From Coriaria nepalensis (lineage: Eukaryota; Streptophyta; Magnoliopsida; Cucurbitales; Coriariaceae): DNA of 64,000 nt. The position numbers and the translations under genes were made by a program. Positions 46,962 to 59,902 of this stretch are shown piece after piece (within the stretch, counting starts at the first letter, position 1; the number at the start of each line of letters is the position of its first letter). The stretch covers positions 57,358,569-57,422,568 of the forward strand of contig CP114481.1 in assembly GCA_027186245.1 (NCBI GenBank), in the 5' to 3' direction. The notes under the pieces were generated by a model that saw only the letters and a program-made list of their open reading frames with translations, ran no database searches and had not been told where the DNA came from.

Positions 46962-49644
46962 ATGGCTTTGAAATCCATCTCTTCTCCTTCTCCTCCATTA
47001 ATTTCATTCTCAGCTAAGCTCTACTCTTCCATCTCGAAAAACCCAAGAGTCTCAAGGCCAGTTTCAGTCCGAAGCTATCTTCTCCAATGGAAGCCGAACA
47101 GCTCCGTGTTTTCGCGTAAAAAGGTGGTGAGAGCCTGTGTGAAGGTGAAGAAGGCGAAGAGCGTGCAAGAAAATGCTTCTGGAATCGAGTGGGGAAAGGT
47201 TTCGGCTGTCTTGTTTGACATGGATGGAGTGCTTTGCAATAGCGAGGAACCTTCGAGAAAAGCTGCAGCTGAAGTTTTTCGTGAGATGGGAGTTGAAGAA
47301 GTCACTCCGGATGATTTCATTCCATTCATGGGGACTGGTAAGATCAATAATCAATGCGATTCTTTCTTTCTTCCCTTTATTATTTTTATTTTCTATACCT
47401 GTACATTCATGGAGTGATATTCTGACATTACAGGAGAAGCAAACTTTTTAGGAGGTGTTGCTGCTCTAAAAGGGGTCAAGGAATTTAATACCGACGTAGC
47501 AAAGAAGAGGTTCTATGACATTTATTTAGGGAAGGTAATTGTTCCATCCTATTTTACGAAATATACGGAATACGACGATACAGTAAAATATTTGAATGTA
47601 AAATTGAACACGTGCTAGAAGAAAAATGTGTAAACGTGTAAAAAAATAAGATGAATAAAAAATAAAATAAAGTTTGAAGAAAAATATTATAGACTATAAT
47701 TTATAAAATAATTAGATAAGTAAATAAAGTGATATTATATATATATATATATTTTTTTTTTTTACTTTTTGATTATTTATAAAGTATATTTAATTAATTA
47801 AATAAATAAATATTATATATATATATTGGGTGAGTATAAATAATTAACGTATCAAATACAGATATATAACCTATTTTGAAGTATTGGTATTTTATAGATT
47901 TCATCACAATTTGTCTATAATATTTTCAAAGACTATGAGTGCACATAGACCGATTTTTTGGGTTTTGTATCAATTTTGAAACCAATCCGACAAAATTAGG
48001 TCGGTTCTTGCAACTTCAAAACTCGGTCCAGAACAACAGTAGACTGGATCGAGTCGGTTTATCTGAGTTTTTTTTTTTTAATTTATATTTTATTTTTAAA
48101 AATAATGTAATTTGCATTTTATAGGTAGTATTAAATGTAAATAATTTTATGAAATAATTAATGGAGAAGCTAATATTATTAAATAAATATTTAATTGAAA
48201 ATTTTATTAAGAAAAATAATAAATAAAAATATCTGAAAAATAAATAACGTAATAAATATAATTAATAAAATAAATGGGAATTTTAAAAAGTCCATTTTTT
48301 TAATCCGATCAAATTTGAGAGTTGAATTTTCTTAGAATAAAACTATAAAAGTGTATTTTAAGAAAATAATAATAATTTAATAATTTAAAATTAGGGATCA
48401 TTTAATGAAATTTAGTGAAAATTTGATAATAAAATGTTTAGAGGAAAAAAAAAAAATTCAACCAAATTCATTAATTCTTTATTTTTTTTCCCGGTTACCC
48501 GAGAACCCAAACCGAAAGAACGGAGTGATTATCGGATTATGGTTCAATGCTAACTACTTTTCTACCCTTCTTGTTTTTACTTCTGAAATCGTAGTATGCA
48601 AAACCGAATTCCGGAATAGGGTTTCCTGGTGCCTTGGAACTCATCACTCAGGTATGCGAGGAAATCAATCATGTGGGACATTGGATTATCTCTTCTTGCT
48701 GTATGGTTTAATGATTGGTGATACTTTGCAATAGTGCAAAAACAAGGGCCTTAAAGTTGCAGTTGCTTCCAGTGCTGACCGGATCAAGGTTGATGCAAAC
48801 GTAGCTGCTGCCGGGTTACCAATTTCAATGTAAGCCAATTCATTATTCGCTCAGTAAGATATCCATTGTAGTGGTTTTAGTCAAGTGATGCACGTAGGTG
48901 CAGAATGATTGAGAGTTAGTTTATGTCCTAAATGTCTGGAAGAAGTAAATTCGGAACTGAAGAATTGACTGTAATTTTCACCTCTACTCTGTTGTGTTTT
49001 TCCTTTATCTTATTACTTTGTCAGCCTATTTTTGTCAGGTTTGATGCTGTAGTGTCAGCTGATGCTTTTGAGAATTTGAAACCTGCTCCTGATATTTTCT
49101 TAGCTGCATCGGAGTTGTTGAATGTACCCCCCAGTGAGGTAAGTTATGCTCTAGTCAAGATTTTCCCTTTTCATCTTTTCTATGAACCGTACCTGACATA
49201 GCCATATTGTTAAAATATTAACTAATGCACGTTTTTTCCCAGTGTATTGTTATTGAAGATGCACTGGCTGGAGTGCAAGCTGCAGCAGCCGCACAAATGA
49301 GGTACTGTGAAAATCTACGACTGCTCTGTATATAAATTTAGCTGGTGTGGAAAGCTCTTGCCTTCTATCCAAGCATCAATTTTGAATTTTTTTTTTTTTT
49401 TCCCCATTAGATCGTAATGCATGTTAGGTGTTAAAATTTTCTCTCATATTCTTTGCTACTTGGTTTGGAAAATGTTTCTTGGGTTATCTGAAGCTATTCT
49501 ACTACTTGCAGATGTATCGCTGTTAAAACTACTCTATCAGAAAAGACTCTAAAGACTGCTTGTCCGACACTTATTCGAAATGAGATAGGGAGCATCTCCC
49601 TTCATGATATTCTCAATGGTGGTTCTGAAGGCTATAGTATTTAG
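46962..49644 (+). CDS. SOQ1-like gene, HAD domain portion only
   Basis: Seven exons: 46962-47337, 47434-47534, 48595-48651, 48735-48829, 49039-49138, 49243-49301 and 49512-49644. They give a complete frame of 306 residues. A plastid transit peptide (Ser/Arg-rich, about 1-60) is followed by a haloacid dehalogenase domain. That domain has the nucleophile motif DMDGVLCNS (Asp86, Asp88), a SS motif in VAVASSADRIK, a lysine region in FENLKPAPD and the VIEDALAGV acidic motif. This matches the stromal HAD domain of SUPPRESSOR OF QUENCHING 1, a roughly 1,050-residue thylakoid protein whose lumenal thioredoxin-like and NHL domains suppress photoprotective qH. Here the frame stops at GSEGYSI and the thioredoxin and NHL parts are absent. 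Intron 2 is an AT-rich 1,060 bp. It is either a truncated pseudogene or a HAD-only gene. Confidence 0.8.
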
Positions 49645-50530
49645 TCCTAAGAGTATACTGCAATTTCATTTTGTACTTGCTATCAATAATGACAAAACTA
49701 GACTTGTGGCAACTAATAAGAACTATAAGTGAGACCATTATTGTTGTATAAGCATTCTATTTATCAGAGGCCCTCCTTTATGTCTACTTACATACTATGG
49801 GAGATCAAGTGAGCATGTACTTTGGTGTAAGATGATGCTATTGCTCTTCAATCAAAATAATTTTCTCCTGTCTTGTTGGAATTTTTTATTTGGAACACTA
49901 GGTCTTACAGAGACCTGCCGTTGCAGATGAGAAGATTCAGGGATCTCAATTCGGTCTGACTCTGCATACCTTTGGCTTTCATGGATAATGTACCAGCCAA
50001 TGTCATCTTCTGTATGACTTGCGAAAACCTCATGTATTTATATTTTTTGAAATAATATTTTGAGGGCTGCTTCATTTGGGGGTATACACAAGCTAATTGC
50101 CTTGCTCTTTTGACTATTGCAAGCACTAGAGTATTTGTGTAATTGCTTCAGCTTGAGACTGTAGAGGTAATTTATGGACAGGTTGCAGGGTTCCCGGCGA
50201 GATATATTGAGATATGGAAGCTTGGGAATTTCTCTTTCTTGTCTTTTCTTCGCTGTTTCAAACTGGAAGGTACCGATGACTCTCGATTGACTAGAGTAAA
50301 CAGGGAAAAAAACTTACCTTTTTTCCCTATTTCTTCTTAGTTTTCTTACCGTGAGTTTTGGAGGTTTTATGAATTATTTTCGTTCTTTACAATTTACATC
50401 TTAGGGTCCCAGGAGAGAAACCCTAATCTAATCTAGAGAATATATGCCTATATGGAAATAAGCAGAATCTCTAAAAATCAGTAATTATTTAGCAACTAGT
50501 CAGCAAACTAATTAGCCACTAATTAGAATT
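49645..50530. other. Non-coding stretch between the SOQ1-like HAD part and Copia remnant
   Basis: No SOQ1 thioredoxin or NHL exon is recognisable here. The part from about 50340 may be the 3' non-coding region or LTR remnant of the Copia element, read on the minus strand. I could not find terminal repeats by eye. Confidence 0.4.
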
Positions 50531-51850
50531 TTAAATATATTCTACGCTCTCTCTCAAGCCAAGCTGTTGATGTAAAGACATGATTCTTGGAAGGGCTTTG
50601 GTAAAGACATCAGCTGTTTGGAGATAGGTTGGCATGTAAGACAATCTGATTGTCCCCTTCTCAATTTCCTTCTTCATAAAGTGACGATCGATCTCTACAT
50701 ATTTTGTTCGATCATGATGCACCAAATTCTTTGCAATGCTGATGACATATTGATTGTCATAGTACATCTTCACCTTGATGTTTAACTCCTTTAAGAGCCA
50801 TCTTAGCCACATTCCCTCACATATCTCTTAAGCCTCTGCTCTAAACTCAACCTCTACACTACTTCTCGAGATTATTGACTGCTTTTTATTTTGTCATGTA
50901 ACTAAATCCCCCCATATATAGGTATAATAACTTGAGGTAAATCTTTGGTCTTTTACTGATCTAGCCCAATCTGCATCATGTAAACTTCTATGTCTTTACT
51001 TGATGTTTTCCTAAAGAACATGCCTTACCCAGGTGTCAACTTTAAATATCTCAGTATTTAATAGTTTGCTTCCATATGTTCTTCATTGGGACAGTTCACG
51101 ATTGGCTCACCACGCTCACTAAAAACCTAATATATGGTCTAGTGTGAGACATATAAATCAGTTTTCCCACCAATGGTTGATATATGCCCTCTTTGAGACC
51201 CGATTTGGCAGTTGAGTTCATAGGAGTGTATGTTGGCCTGCACCCGAGCATTCTTATTTCTTGTAAAAGATCCAACATATATTTTCTTTGAGAGACTGAG
51301 ATTCTCTTTCTTAACCACCTTTATAAACCAGTAAAACCAAGCTCTTAAAGATTGCTTGAGCCCATATAGGGATCTTTTGCGTTTGCACACCTTACTGACT
51401 GTATTATGTTTCTAAAATATGTGAGGAATATCCATATATACTTCCTCAACTAAGTCCCCATTAAGGAAGACATTCTTGACATCTAGTTGGTAAAATGGCC
51501 AATCTAGATTTGCTGCCAAACATAGGAGGACCCATATTGTATTTAGTTTGGCTAGTAGAGCAAATGCTTCTTCGTAATCAATTCCATAAGACTAAGTGAA
51601 GCTTTTACCAACTAGGCGAGCTTTGAACATGTCCCCACTACCATCACCCCTATATTTAACTGTCAATATCCACTTGCACCTTATCGATCGTTTCCTTAAT
51701 GATAATTTAGTAATTCCCCATGTCTCATTCTTTTATAAGACATGTATTTCATCCTAAACTACTGCTCTCCATTTCGATGATTTGAGAGCTTCATGTATAT
51801 TGTTGGGAAGCTGAATATTATCAATGTTGAATACCAATCCTCTGCAATTG
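50531..51850 (-). mobile_element. Decayed Ty1/Copia retrotransposon, pol fragment (reverse transcriptase and RNase H)
   Basis: On the minus strand 51400-51830 reads as the Copia reverse transcriptase with typical plant blocks (LNTIWVLLCLAANLDWPFYQ, LDVKNVFLNGDLVEEVYMDI, KRKRSLYGLKQSLRAWF). 50531-50812 reads as the RNase H end (YYDNQYVISIAKN, HHDRTKYVEIDRHF, LQTADVFTKALPR). Several stops and frame changes interrupt it, and the gag, protease and integrase parts are missing. It is a dead insertion lying between two parts of the SOQ1-like locus. Gene order within the fragment is normal for Copia on the minus strand. Confidence 0.88.
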
Positions 51851-51917
51851 GGTGGTAGACCTTGATAGGACTTTCCTTACTGTAATGATTTTTTTAATCT
51901 CCGGCTTCCGAATGCAG

Positions 51918-52061
51918 GAAGCACGCTGTAAGTTTAGCATTGAAACTGAACCTGAGGACTCAGTGATTATTGATCCATTAGATGGATATCTTAGTCCAGA
52001 AGGATCTGCTATTCTCCGTTTTAGGAGATCATCCCCATCAGCCGCAGCGGAAAGAATTTAA
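51918..52061 (+). pseudogene. Orphan last exon of a SOQ1-like gene
   Basis: After a splice acceptor (TGCAG at 51913-51917) a 48-codon frame reads EARCKFSIETEPEDSV, then DPLDGYLSPEGSAILRFRRS, and ends at TAA 52059-52061. From memory this matches the extreme C-terminus of SOQ1 (pattern ...P.DG.L..EGSA.LRFRR.S). It lies 2.3 kb downstream of the HAD exons on the same strand, with the Copia remnant in between. It supports loss of the middle of the gene. It could still be spliced if a transcript reads through, but no intact partner exons are seen. Confidence 0.7.
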
Positions 52062-54522
52062 TTGCAAGGTATGCCTCAACCCCCCCCCAACACCACTCTC
52101 TTAAAAAGGCTTGGTCCAGAAAATAATGCCTTAATAGTTACTATATTAAAAATTTTAGCACCCAAAAACTCAATAAATCATGCACTGATGAGACTTGACC
52201 ATATACTACCCTCATAGGAAACATTTTGAACTATTTCGAAACTAACACAACACTGTAAGTTAGCCAAGCACTCTGGCAAATCATCTTCTCCAACTTCCAT
52301 ATCAATTAGCTTTTCATTAAAATTATAAATGTCTTCATCCACAATTCTGTATCGACTCACTATAATCAATAAAATGTGAAGTTGGAAATTGCCTCGGCCC
52401 GTCCAGCAGCGCGCATCCCCCTTCCATTTTAGCAGCCATCTAGTTGTTGATGAAAGTTTCAGAAACATGTCATTATTGTCACCATTACTATTATAATTAT
52501 TTGCTAAAACGAAGTCCATCCTCGTTATCATTGTTTCAGGGATAAGCAAGGGATAAACACGTGCATGCGCGATTAATGTCTTTGATTAGTTGAATGTTGA
52601 AGTTTTGGCGCATTATTCGGAATGGTGATTAAGGTCTATTCTAATCTATAATGTGTAGATTCAAATCAATATTATTTGTGGTAAATTTTCAATTAATTTC
52701 GGATTTTTGAATTGAAAAGGGTAGAGTATATTGATACAAAAGATGGGATTAGCTTCCAAAGTACCAGGCAAATTATAAAATGCTATGAGGTAGATCTTTG
52801 TTTTGTTCCATCAAATCCCATGTCTATCTATCATCTTGCATCTACTAATCATAGTTTGACTTGCTTGCTCCCCCCATCGTCCATGACCCATAACATAATA
52901 CATCCTTAACCACATTATTAATTTGTTGTTTTTTAAGTTGAATCTCCCTTGTTCTTACATAAATGACAATTTTGCACGATAACATATAGGAAGGCAAATT
53001 GGTTTTGACGTTTGACTAAATAACTTGAGGTTACAAAACCTCTGCATACTACTAATTCGGAGACAGACAATTGAATGGAACACACCCATGTGAGGGAGCA
53101 ACACGACAAAAACAAAACACTAATCCAACTTAGCTCCCTTGTCTCATCCGGTGAAGTTAGGAGAGGGGTTCCGTGTGATTATTAAGTATATTATCTTTAG
53201 AGGGAGGGCTTATTTAATAAAAATAAAATGTAAAAAAAAAAAAAAGTCAAGAGAGTGGTGGATAAGCATGAATCTTGAAGTGGGAATTGGGAACTACTTC
53301 TGCACTTGGACATTTTCAGATTGAGATAACATGTAAAAATCTTTATACTTAACAGATGATCTAAAACAACAATTACAATCCAATATATATATATAACTAT
53401 TCAGAACATATCAATATGTTTAGACATGAAACAGTAAGTTGTATGATAGTGAAAAAACTGTTCATGGTTGTCGTGTTTGACCCAACAAAGAATGAAAAAC
53501 TTGGCCAGATCCGAGGAACATAAGAAAACAAAAAAACAAATGGAAGGGGAAGTGAAGAAGAATTAGGCAGTTTGGTTGTGGCGTAATTAATAAACAAAGT
53601 ATGATCTAGTTTTGTCATTAATTATTATTCAGGTTGTATGTCTTTGTAGGGGGGGGGGGGGGGGGAAGTAATATATGATTGAACCCACAAGGCCAAACAT
53701 AAAATATAGTAAAATATTAGATGACATCACATTTCAATTGGTTTACTTATAACTAACAACACAATATGGTAAGATTCATTTTCTTCTAATATTTTTTAGC
53801 CATCTTTTTTTTTCTTTTTTTTTTTAATTATTATTATTTTAATTATTATTTTGTGTATAATTTCTCAATTTCTCACCCGTTTTCAACCGCCATTAACTGT
53901 TAAATATCATCGAATATCGATCGTATCAACTCTATGTTGTTAATTTATTAATTAAATGATTTGAACCAAAATAAAATGAAAACGAAAGTAAAAAAGAAAA
54001 TGTGAAATTAAATCAATATTCGACCATCTCTCTCTCTCTCTCTCTCACTCTCTCTCTCTATAAGACAGAGCTTCCAATTTCAATTTTCAACGCCAGTTGA
54101 TATAAACCACGAAAGCCTCTCTCTTTCTTTCTGTATTTCTTTCTTTATTTCTTTCTTTCTCTCTCTCTCTCTCTCGCTCGCGCGGGCGCGCTGATACCAT
54201 TTCGGAGCCGTAGCCGATCTATCCAGGCATCATAGGTTCACCAACTCATCAGATAAAGGTATCGATTCAATCTCTTTTTATTGTTTTTCATTGTCCGAAT
54301 AAGGTTCCTTGATTCGGTATACCGTACGTATTTGAATCTACCGGAAAGTCTGCAGAGAAAGATTTTCTGGATTTCTGTCGTCTCCTACCTGAGTTTTTTA
54401 ATCTACTTTTTTAATACAAAGAAAAATTTATTCTCGAAGGATCTGACAGTTTTTGTTGTAATCAAATCGCAGCAATACTGTAAAGAGATTTCGGCAAAGA
54501 GATCTCGTTTTTTGGGCGTTTA
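52062..54522. other. AT-rich intergenic region, then leader of the bHLH gene
   Basis: No recognised gene. A 123-codon minus-strand frame (52178-52549) resembles nothing I can name. Low-complexity tracts: C9-10 at about 52080-52089, A-run at 53232-53244, 18 G at 53649-53666, (CT)n at about 54030-54058 and 54152-54178. The CT-rich segment at 54112-54185 is probably the 5' UTR of the bHLH gene. AAAG|GTATCG at 54255-54264 is a possible leader donor site. Confidence 0.45.
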
Positions 54523-55143
54523 ATGTGTCATATGGCTTCTCTGGTTTCGAATCTGGAGGAATCGATGAATTTGGAAACGTCAGAGACGATGCAGCGAAAG
54601 AAGAGTTGCAAAATCACCACCGAAGAAGGTGAAACAACTTCGAATCACAGGTCTCACTTCAGAAATGGAGAAACAAGACGGTGGAGAACAGAGGTGGAGC
54701 AACAGATCTACTCCTCGAACCTCTTCGAGGCTATTCGTCGAGTCCGTCGGGACTCTTCGACGCCGTTGAAGTCTCCGAATGCCGGAAGAAAAGTCCGGGA
54801 GACAGCCGATCGAATCCTAGCAGCCGCAGCCAAGGGAAGGACACGATGGAGCAGAGCGATCCTCACAAGTGGTATAGGTCTGAAGCTCAAGAAGCACAAG
54901 AAGTCAAAACAAGTGAAGAAGCCAACGATCAGGTGCGAGAAGAGAAAATTACCGGCGGTGGAGAGGAAACTCCGAATTCTCGGCCGATTGGTTCCTGGTA
55001 GCCGGAAGCTCTCTTTCCCGAACCTTCTAGATGAAGCCACCGATTACATAGCGGCTCTAGAGATGCAGGTTCGAGCCATGACAGCTCTCGCTGAGCTTCT
55101 CACCGGCACGTCGGCCGGAAATCGAACTCTTGTAGCTGACTAG
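54523..55143 (+). CDS. Atypical bHLH transcription regulator, AIF/IBH1-like
   Basis: This single coding exon encodes 206 residues. After an unstructured N-terminus comes IYSSNLFEAIRRVRRDS, then a basic segment (AAAAKGRTRWSRAILT) and a helix-loop-helix (KLRILGRLVPGSRKLSFPNL, LDEATDYIAALEMQVRAMTA, about residues 147-188). This is the plant group of ATBS1-interacting factors and relatives (bHLH147-150 type). They lack the Glu-Arg pair needed for normal E-box binding and act by heterodimerisation, commonly as brakes on cell elongation downstream of brassinosteroid. Nuclear location is expected from the KLKKHKKSKQVKKP patch. The first ATG gives MCHMASLV; a second in-frame ATG three codons on (54532) may be used instead. 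Confidence 0.9.
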   Translation: MCHMASLVSNLEESMNLETSETMQRKKSCKITTEEGETTSNHRSHFRNGETRRWRTEVEQQIYSSNLFEAIRRVRRDSSTPLKSPNAGRKVRETADRILAAAAKGRTRWSRAILTSGIGLKLKKHKKSKQVKKPTIRCEKRKLPAVERKLRILGRLVPGSRKLSFPNLLDEATDYIAALEMQVRAMTALAELLTGTSAGNRTLVAD

Positions 55144-57400
55144 AAAGCCTCGGCTTCGATGCCAGGTGTCTCTTTCTGCAGATATATTATATAAATAGTT
55201 TTTTTTTTTTTTCTCTGTTTGGGAATATTTATTTTTATGGATTTTATTTTCATGCATATTATCATGCACATGCCCGCCTTTTCTTTTCTTTTCTTTTCTT
55301 TCCTTTTCTTTTCTTTTCTTTTCTTTTACCCCTTTCTCCGATACCCGTTCTTTTCTTTAAATTTTATATAATATCCAGCGACACGTCGGAAAGTTGGAAA
55401 TTGGAGCATGTAACCTCTTCCCACAGAACACAATTTCATTCTTTGCCTTTTTTTTTTTTTTTTTTCTATCTTGTTTCATCTCTGAAATGATTTTAGACCC
55501 AATCAAAGTCAAAAGAAAGTCTAGAAAGCATCACCATAAATTTGTATTTTTATTTTTTTTACAATATCAGCACAGATTCTATGAACACAAAAACAAATTC
55601 ATGCACATATTATTGCATTCGACTATTACATTATTATTAGCTAGAAGCCCTACCACTTCTTTTACCCATTGGGATAAATTCATGCGCATCAACTTTTACT
55701 TCCAAACGTATCTATTAAAGTTGGAAAGTAAGCAATCAAATGGAGAGAAGTGGCTATAAGAAGTGGGGCAATGGGTGATAACTCAATTAGCAGCCATAGA
55801 GATCCAATCCATATATACCCATTCTCTAAAAAACTTTAAAAAAAAAAAAAAGGGAATGAACAGTAGGTCATGGGAAATGGCTAGAAACTAGAAAGCTAAG
55901 AGATAGGAGCCCTAGCAGCCCTAGCTTTACTGATCTGATCCAAATCTATCATTATGTACATGGAAAAATAAATAAAAATAAAAATAAAAATAAAAATAAA
56001 AATAAAAATAATAACAGGCTGGATTCATGTGATGTAGCAAAATGCAATGCATGCTATAGCCTTCCTTCCAACAATGGTATATGCATGTGAATCTGCAAAA
56101 GCTTGAATATAGAGATTTCATAATAATTTCACGTTGCTGACAACAGCGATAGATGGCTTTTAAGAATGAGAGTGGTTTCAATTATTCTTCATTCTCTTTA
56201 TGTTTATTTTTATAATAATATTTTAATTATTTATTTTAATTTAAGAATTAAAAAAATATTTATAATAATTATTAATATTTTATCTGAATCTAAAATATAT
56301 AAATCAATATTCAATCTACATCTTAATCTAAAATATGAAAACCGATTTTTAATTATATATCAATCTATAATCTCGTATCAAAATTTTATACGTAGATTTA
56401 AGATACACCGATCGACATATAATATGTTAGAAACTATAAACCGAAAACTCAGACATATAAATACATCGGATCTATAAATAGAAAACTAAACATATAAAAA
56501 CAACGGAACAACGACTGAATCCGTTCTTTTGAGAATTACCCCATCACAATATTGGAGAGAAAGGGTTAATATTCACTTTTTTGTTTTTTGTTTATATATA
56601 TTTATATGGGACCCCCTTTTGTTTGTAATTTCTCAATTAAAGGAGAACACGTGCGCTTCCGAGTAGAAGTAAAAACTCCATCTGTCAATTTTTTGATGGA
56701 GATGGGTGGATGCTGTGTTACCATCACTTTCAGACTGGAGTTTGAAGGAACCAAAGCGGGTCATCGGTCACTCAACGACCACAAACAATTTCTTAACAGT
56801 TTTAAAGATTATCTTGCCTCGTCTTATTAAGCTGATGACAACACTTTTAAAAGACTGCTTTTTTCTTCCCAAATGTTTCTATGTTCTTCTCTACATAGAT
56901 CCTAATATTTTTCTCACATGCTTCCATGTGCATTAAAGGAAACCTGCCTCCCTCTCTCTCTCTCCTCCCCTCCACCTCTCACTTACTCTTTGAATTTCTG
57001 GCTCTCCATTCCTTTTAGGCTCTGACTCTGTATTTCTATAAGCTAAGCTGCATTATTGATTGGCATCATTAGAGTTGAGAAAACTTAATCTTTGCTTTGT
57101 GTCAAGCATCATGCATCAAATGTGCTTATATCATTCAGAAATATGGTAATTAATATTTTTTTAAATTAAAAAACAAAAAAACAAAAAAGTATGATGAACA
57201 GTATTAACTTTACAGACAAAAGAAAGCTCTGTGCAGAAAAAAAGTTAAAAAACATTCAATACAGCTCAAACACTGCAACATGAAGTCCTACATGTGAAGC
57301 ATGTTAAATATGTAACTTTTGTTAGCTAGCTGTTTGTACTCTCTGTCTATCTCTAGAGTAGTAGTAGTAGTAGTAGCACTGAATCAGACCTGAAGCAATA
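55144..57400. other. AT-rich intergenic region with microsatellites
   Basis: No gene is supported. Repeats seen: (TTTTC)n at about 55277-55327, T-run at 55449-55466, (AAAAAT)n at about 55965-56010 and (GTA)n at about 57357-57376. The region 56200-56480 is strongly AT-rich. The frame at 56588-56830 has no recognisable domain. Confidence 0.5.
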
Positions 57401-59209
57401 TGAATGAACAAACTGTATTTGACTCTATTCAATCTTTTCTGAAAGGTGTCCTCCAATTACTAACAAAAATGGTTTTCTGTGGAACATCATAACTACACTC
57501 TCATTCAACCACTCAAACATGTCGACTTCTTCATTTTCAGGGTTGTCCGGGCTAAAACCTGAAATATTAAGTGGGTCATGTCGCTTCCTAGCTTCTTACT
57601 ACCACCTTTATTTTTCTGACCACTTACTGTCATAATACTTTACTCTGCATGCATGCTTGGCTCAATTAGGACGAGTTTGTAAGTGTTTTGGAGTAGTTTT
57701 CGAATTTTCATAATATAAATATATAACTTAACAATTTAGCTATTATACAAATATATGAAAGATTCTATCAAAGAAAAAAAAGAAGAAGCATATCCACATG
57801 AATTATTCTATATTTATATAAGAATTTTATAGTGGGTATGAAAAATATTCTATGTTTTTTTCTTGATCTATTTTGTAATTTAGGTATAATCTGGGTTTTG
57901 TGCTACTTCAGCTTTTACAAAGATTTCTCAATCTTGGACCTGATTATTTGAGAAAGGGTGGTGTGAATGAATAAACGACAAAATAGGTTTTTATTTATTT
58001 TTATTTTTATTTTTATTTTTATTTTCGAAAGGCCCACATCAAGGTTGGTTATATTTGGACTGGGGCCAAACCAAACATGTTGTTATTAGACGACAAAAGA
58101 AGAGGGGGTGAGTTTTCACGTACTTTCCCACATATAGTTGGGAATAATTAGATACCATAAACTGACCAATCATGCATTAATCTGATGTCGTCCCATTGAC
58201 ATAAGCTTCTCTGTTATTGGTAAACCAATCATACATGATGAAGAAGAAGACATCAACACACCTAACAATGCTATTTTTACCATCTAGCTATCCAGACGAC
58301 ACGTAGTTATGTGATAGAATGAATGACATGTCGACTGAGATATTCTTAAGTTGTCATTCTTGGGCTCAGCTGCAACTACGTTAATGGGCTTCTTCGACTT
58401 TATTTTTAGCGGTCACTCGTCTTTTTCAGACAAGTCACGAACTCCCCTTTTAAGTTGGCCAGACATGATTCATGCAACAAGAAAAACAAACACAGAAAAA
58501 AAAATGCGATTTAGTAATTTTCTTCAATCAAAGCTTCCAAACATAATACAAAATTTTAGATGCCATCCTCAAACGTCAATCCGGTCAGGGAGAACTTCTG
58601 TCTATCTATCATCGTCAAAACAAAAGAAAAAACGGGTGAAGGTGGGGGGGGGGGGGGGGGGGAGGGGTTATCACATGCCTATCTGCAGCTCGATCCCTCT
58701 TAGCACCGCCGTGTTCCGGTGATGCGTTATAGAGGGATGGATGATTAAATTCAAATGGTACAGCCACAGAAAAGGAAGAAGAAGCAGAGAGTGGAGACCA
58801 AGGCAACAGATTCCAAGGCGGTGATGAGGGACCAAACGACATCGTCTACGATGGAGAAGTTAAGTAAGCTCTCTAGCCACCTAGGCATCAGGTAAGAAAG
58901 CGCCGATCTCGACCACATTCCAGCCATATATCCTCACTTTTTTCTGAAACTCTCTTCTGCCTTTTTCTCTGCCCTTCTTCTGGCTTGCTGGCTAAGCATC
59001 CATCGAGCTCTATAAAAAAGGGTTTTTGTCAAATCAGGTACGGAATGGACCACCTGAAACCGAGCCAATCAATGATTTCGTTAAGTAATTGACCGTAAGA
59101 TTCGAAGACTAGATGCTGATGACTCTGGTGATATTGATTTTTTCCAGAGCACAATAAGACAAAATAAACCATTTGATTTGAATGTTAATATTTTTTTGGC
59201 GGGAATTTT

Positions 59210-59251
<42 letters not shown>

Positions 59252-59902
59252 TAACTCGAGAATCGAGACACCTTTTTCTATTTGAATCTAATGCCAGCCA
59301 GACAAGACTAGAAATCTTCCTAAGTTAAATGTTTTGAAATGTATTTTGTATTTAAAATATATATTTTTTCATTTTCTTAGAGGTTGGTGATAAAAAATTG
59401 AAAATAATCGGAAAATATATTTTTAAAATATATTTTTTTATAATTATTAAAAATTAAAATAATCATATCTATAAAAAAAAATATTTTTTTTTTCCAGAAA
59501 GACGTTTCAAAATTCAAAACGTGTTTTTAATTTTGAAACGTTTCACACACAAACATTACTTGACTCCATAGAGAGAGAGAGAAAGACAGAGTGGGACAAG
59601 ATTTCGGATGCCAACGATTGTTCTTGTTTCCGGGTGGACCCCATTTAGATTGGGCCTTTTTTAAATTAGCCATTAGGAAAGAATCTCATATCTGGATTGG
59701 GCCTTTTGAGAATCTCTGATCTTGGTTGGGCTCTCCAAACCAATTCTGTTTTACAAATCATAATACGTTGCTGTCTTTCCGGAGGCCGGGCTGTGGCCCA
59801 TTTCTAACAATTAGGGCTTGTAAATCCTGCTACCCCTTCGTCTACCCGGCTTCTTCTTCTCCATCGAACTCTAATCAAGTTGCAAGCTTATAGCTCCCAG
59901 CA
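57401..59902. promoter_or_regulatory. Intergenic region ending in a TGGGCY-rich promoter for the STR6-type gene
   Basis: No gene is recognised. A (TTTTTA)n array lies at about 57985-58026, a 19-G run at 58644-58662 and an A/AT run at 59211-59253. Just before the rhodanese-fusion gene, TGGGCY motifs occur at 59651-59656, 59698-59703, 59727-59732 and 59795-59800 (the last on the minus strand), within 150 bp. That pattern is typical of housekeeping promoters. Confidence 0.5.

Noticed and set aside
48595..48651. Apparent missing exon in the HAD domain of the SOQ1-like gene
   Set aside because: The expected segment (YAKPNSGIGFPGALELIT) is present as a 57-bp exon with good splice sites, so the HAD domain is complete.
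52178..52549. 123-codon minus-strand frame, part of which (EDIYNFNEK) recalls pogo-like transposases
   Set aside because: The match is nine residues in an otherwise unrelated frame, with no catalytic Asp context around it.
55965..58026. (AAAAAT)n and (TTTTTA)n arrays in opposite orientation as ends of an inserted element
   Set aside because: The two tracts are simple repeats, and no related sequence or target-site duplication is visible beside them.
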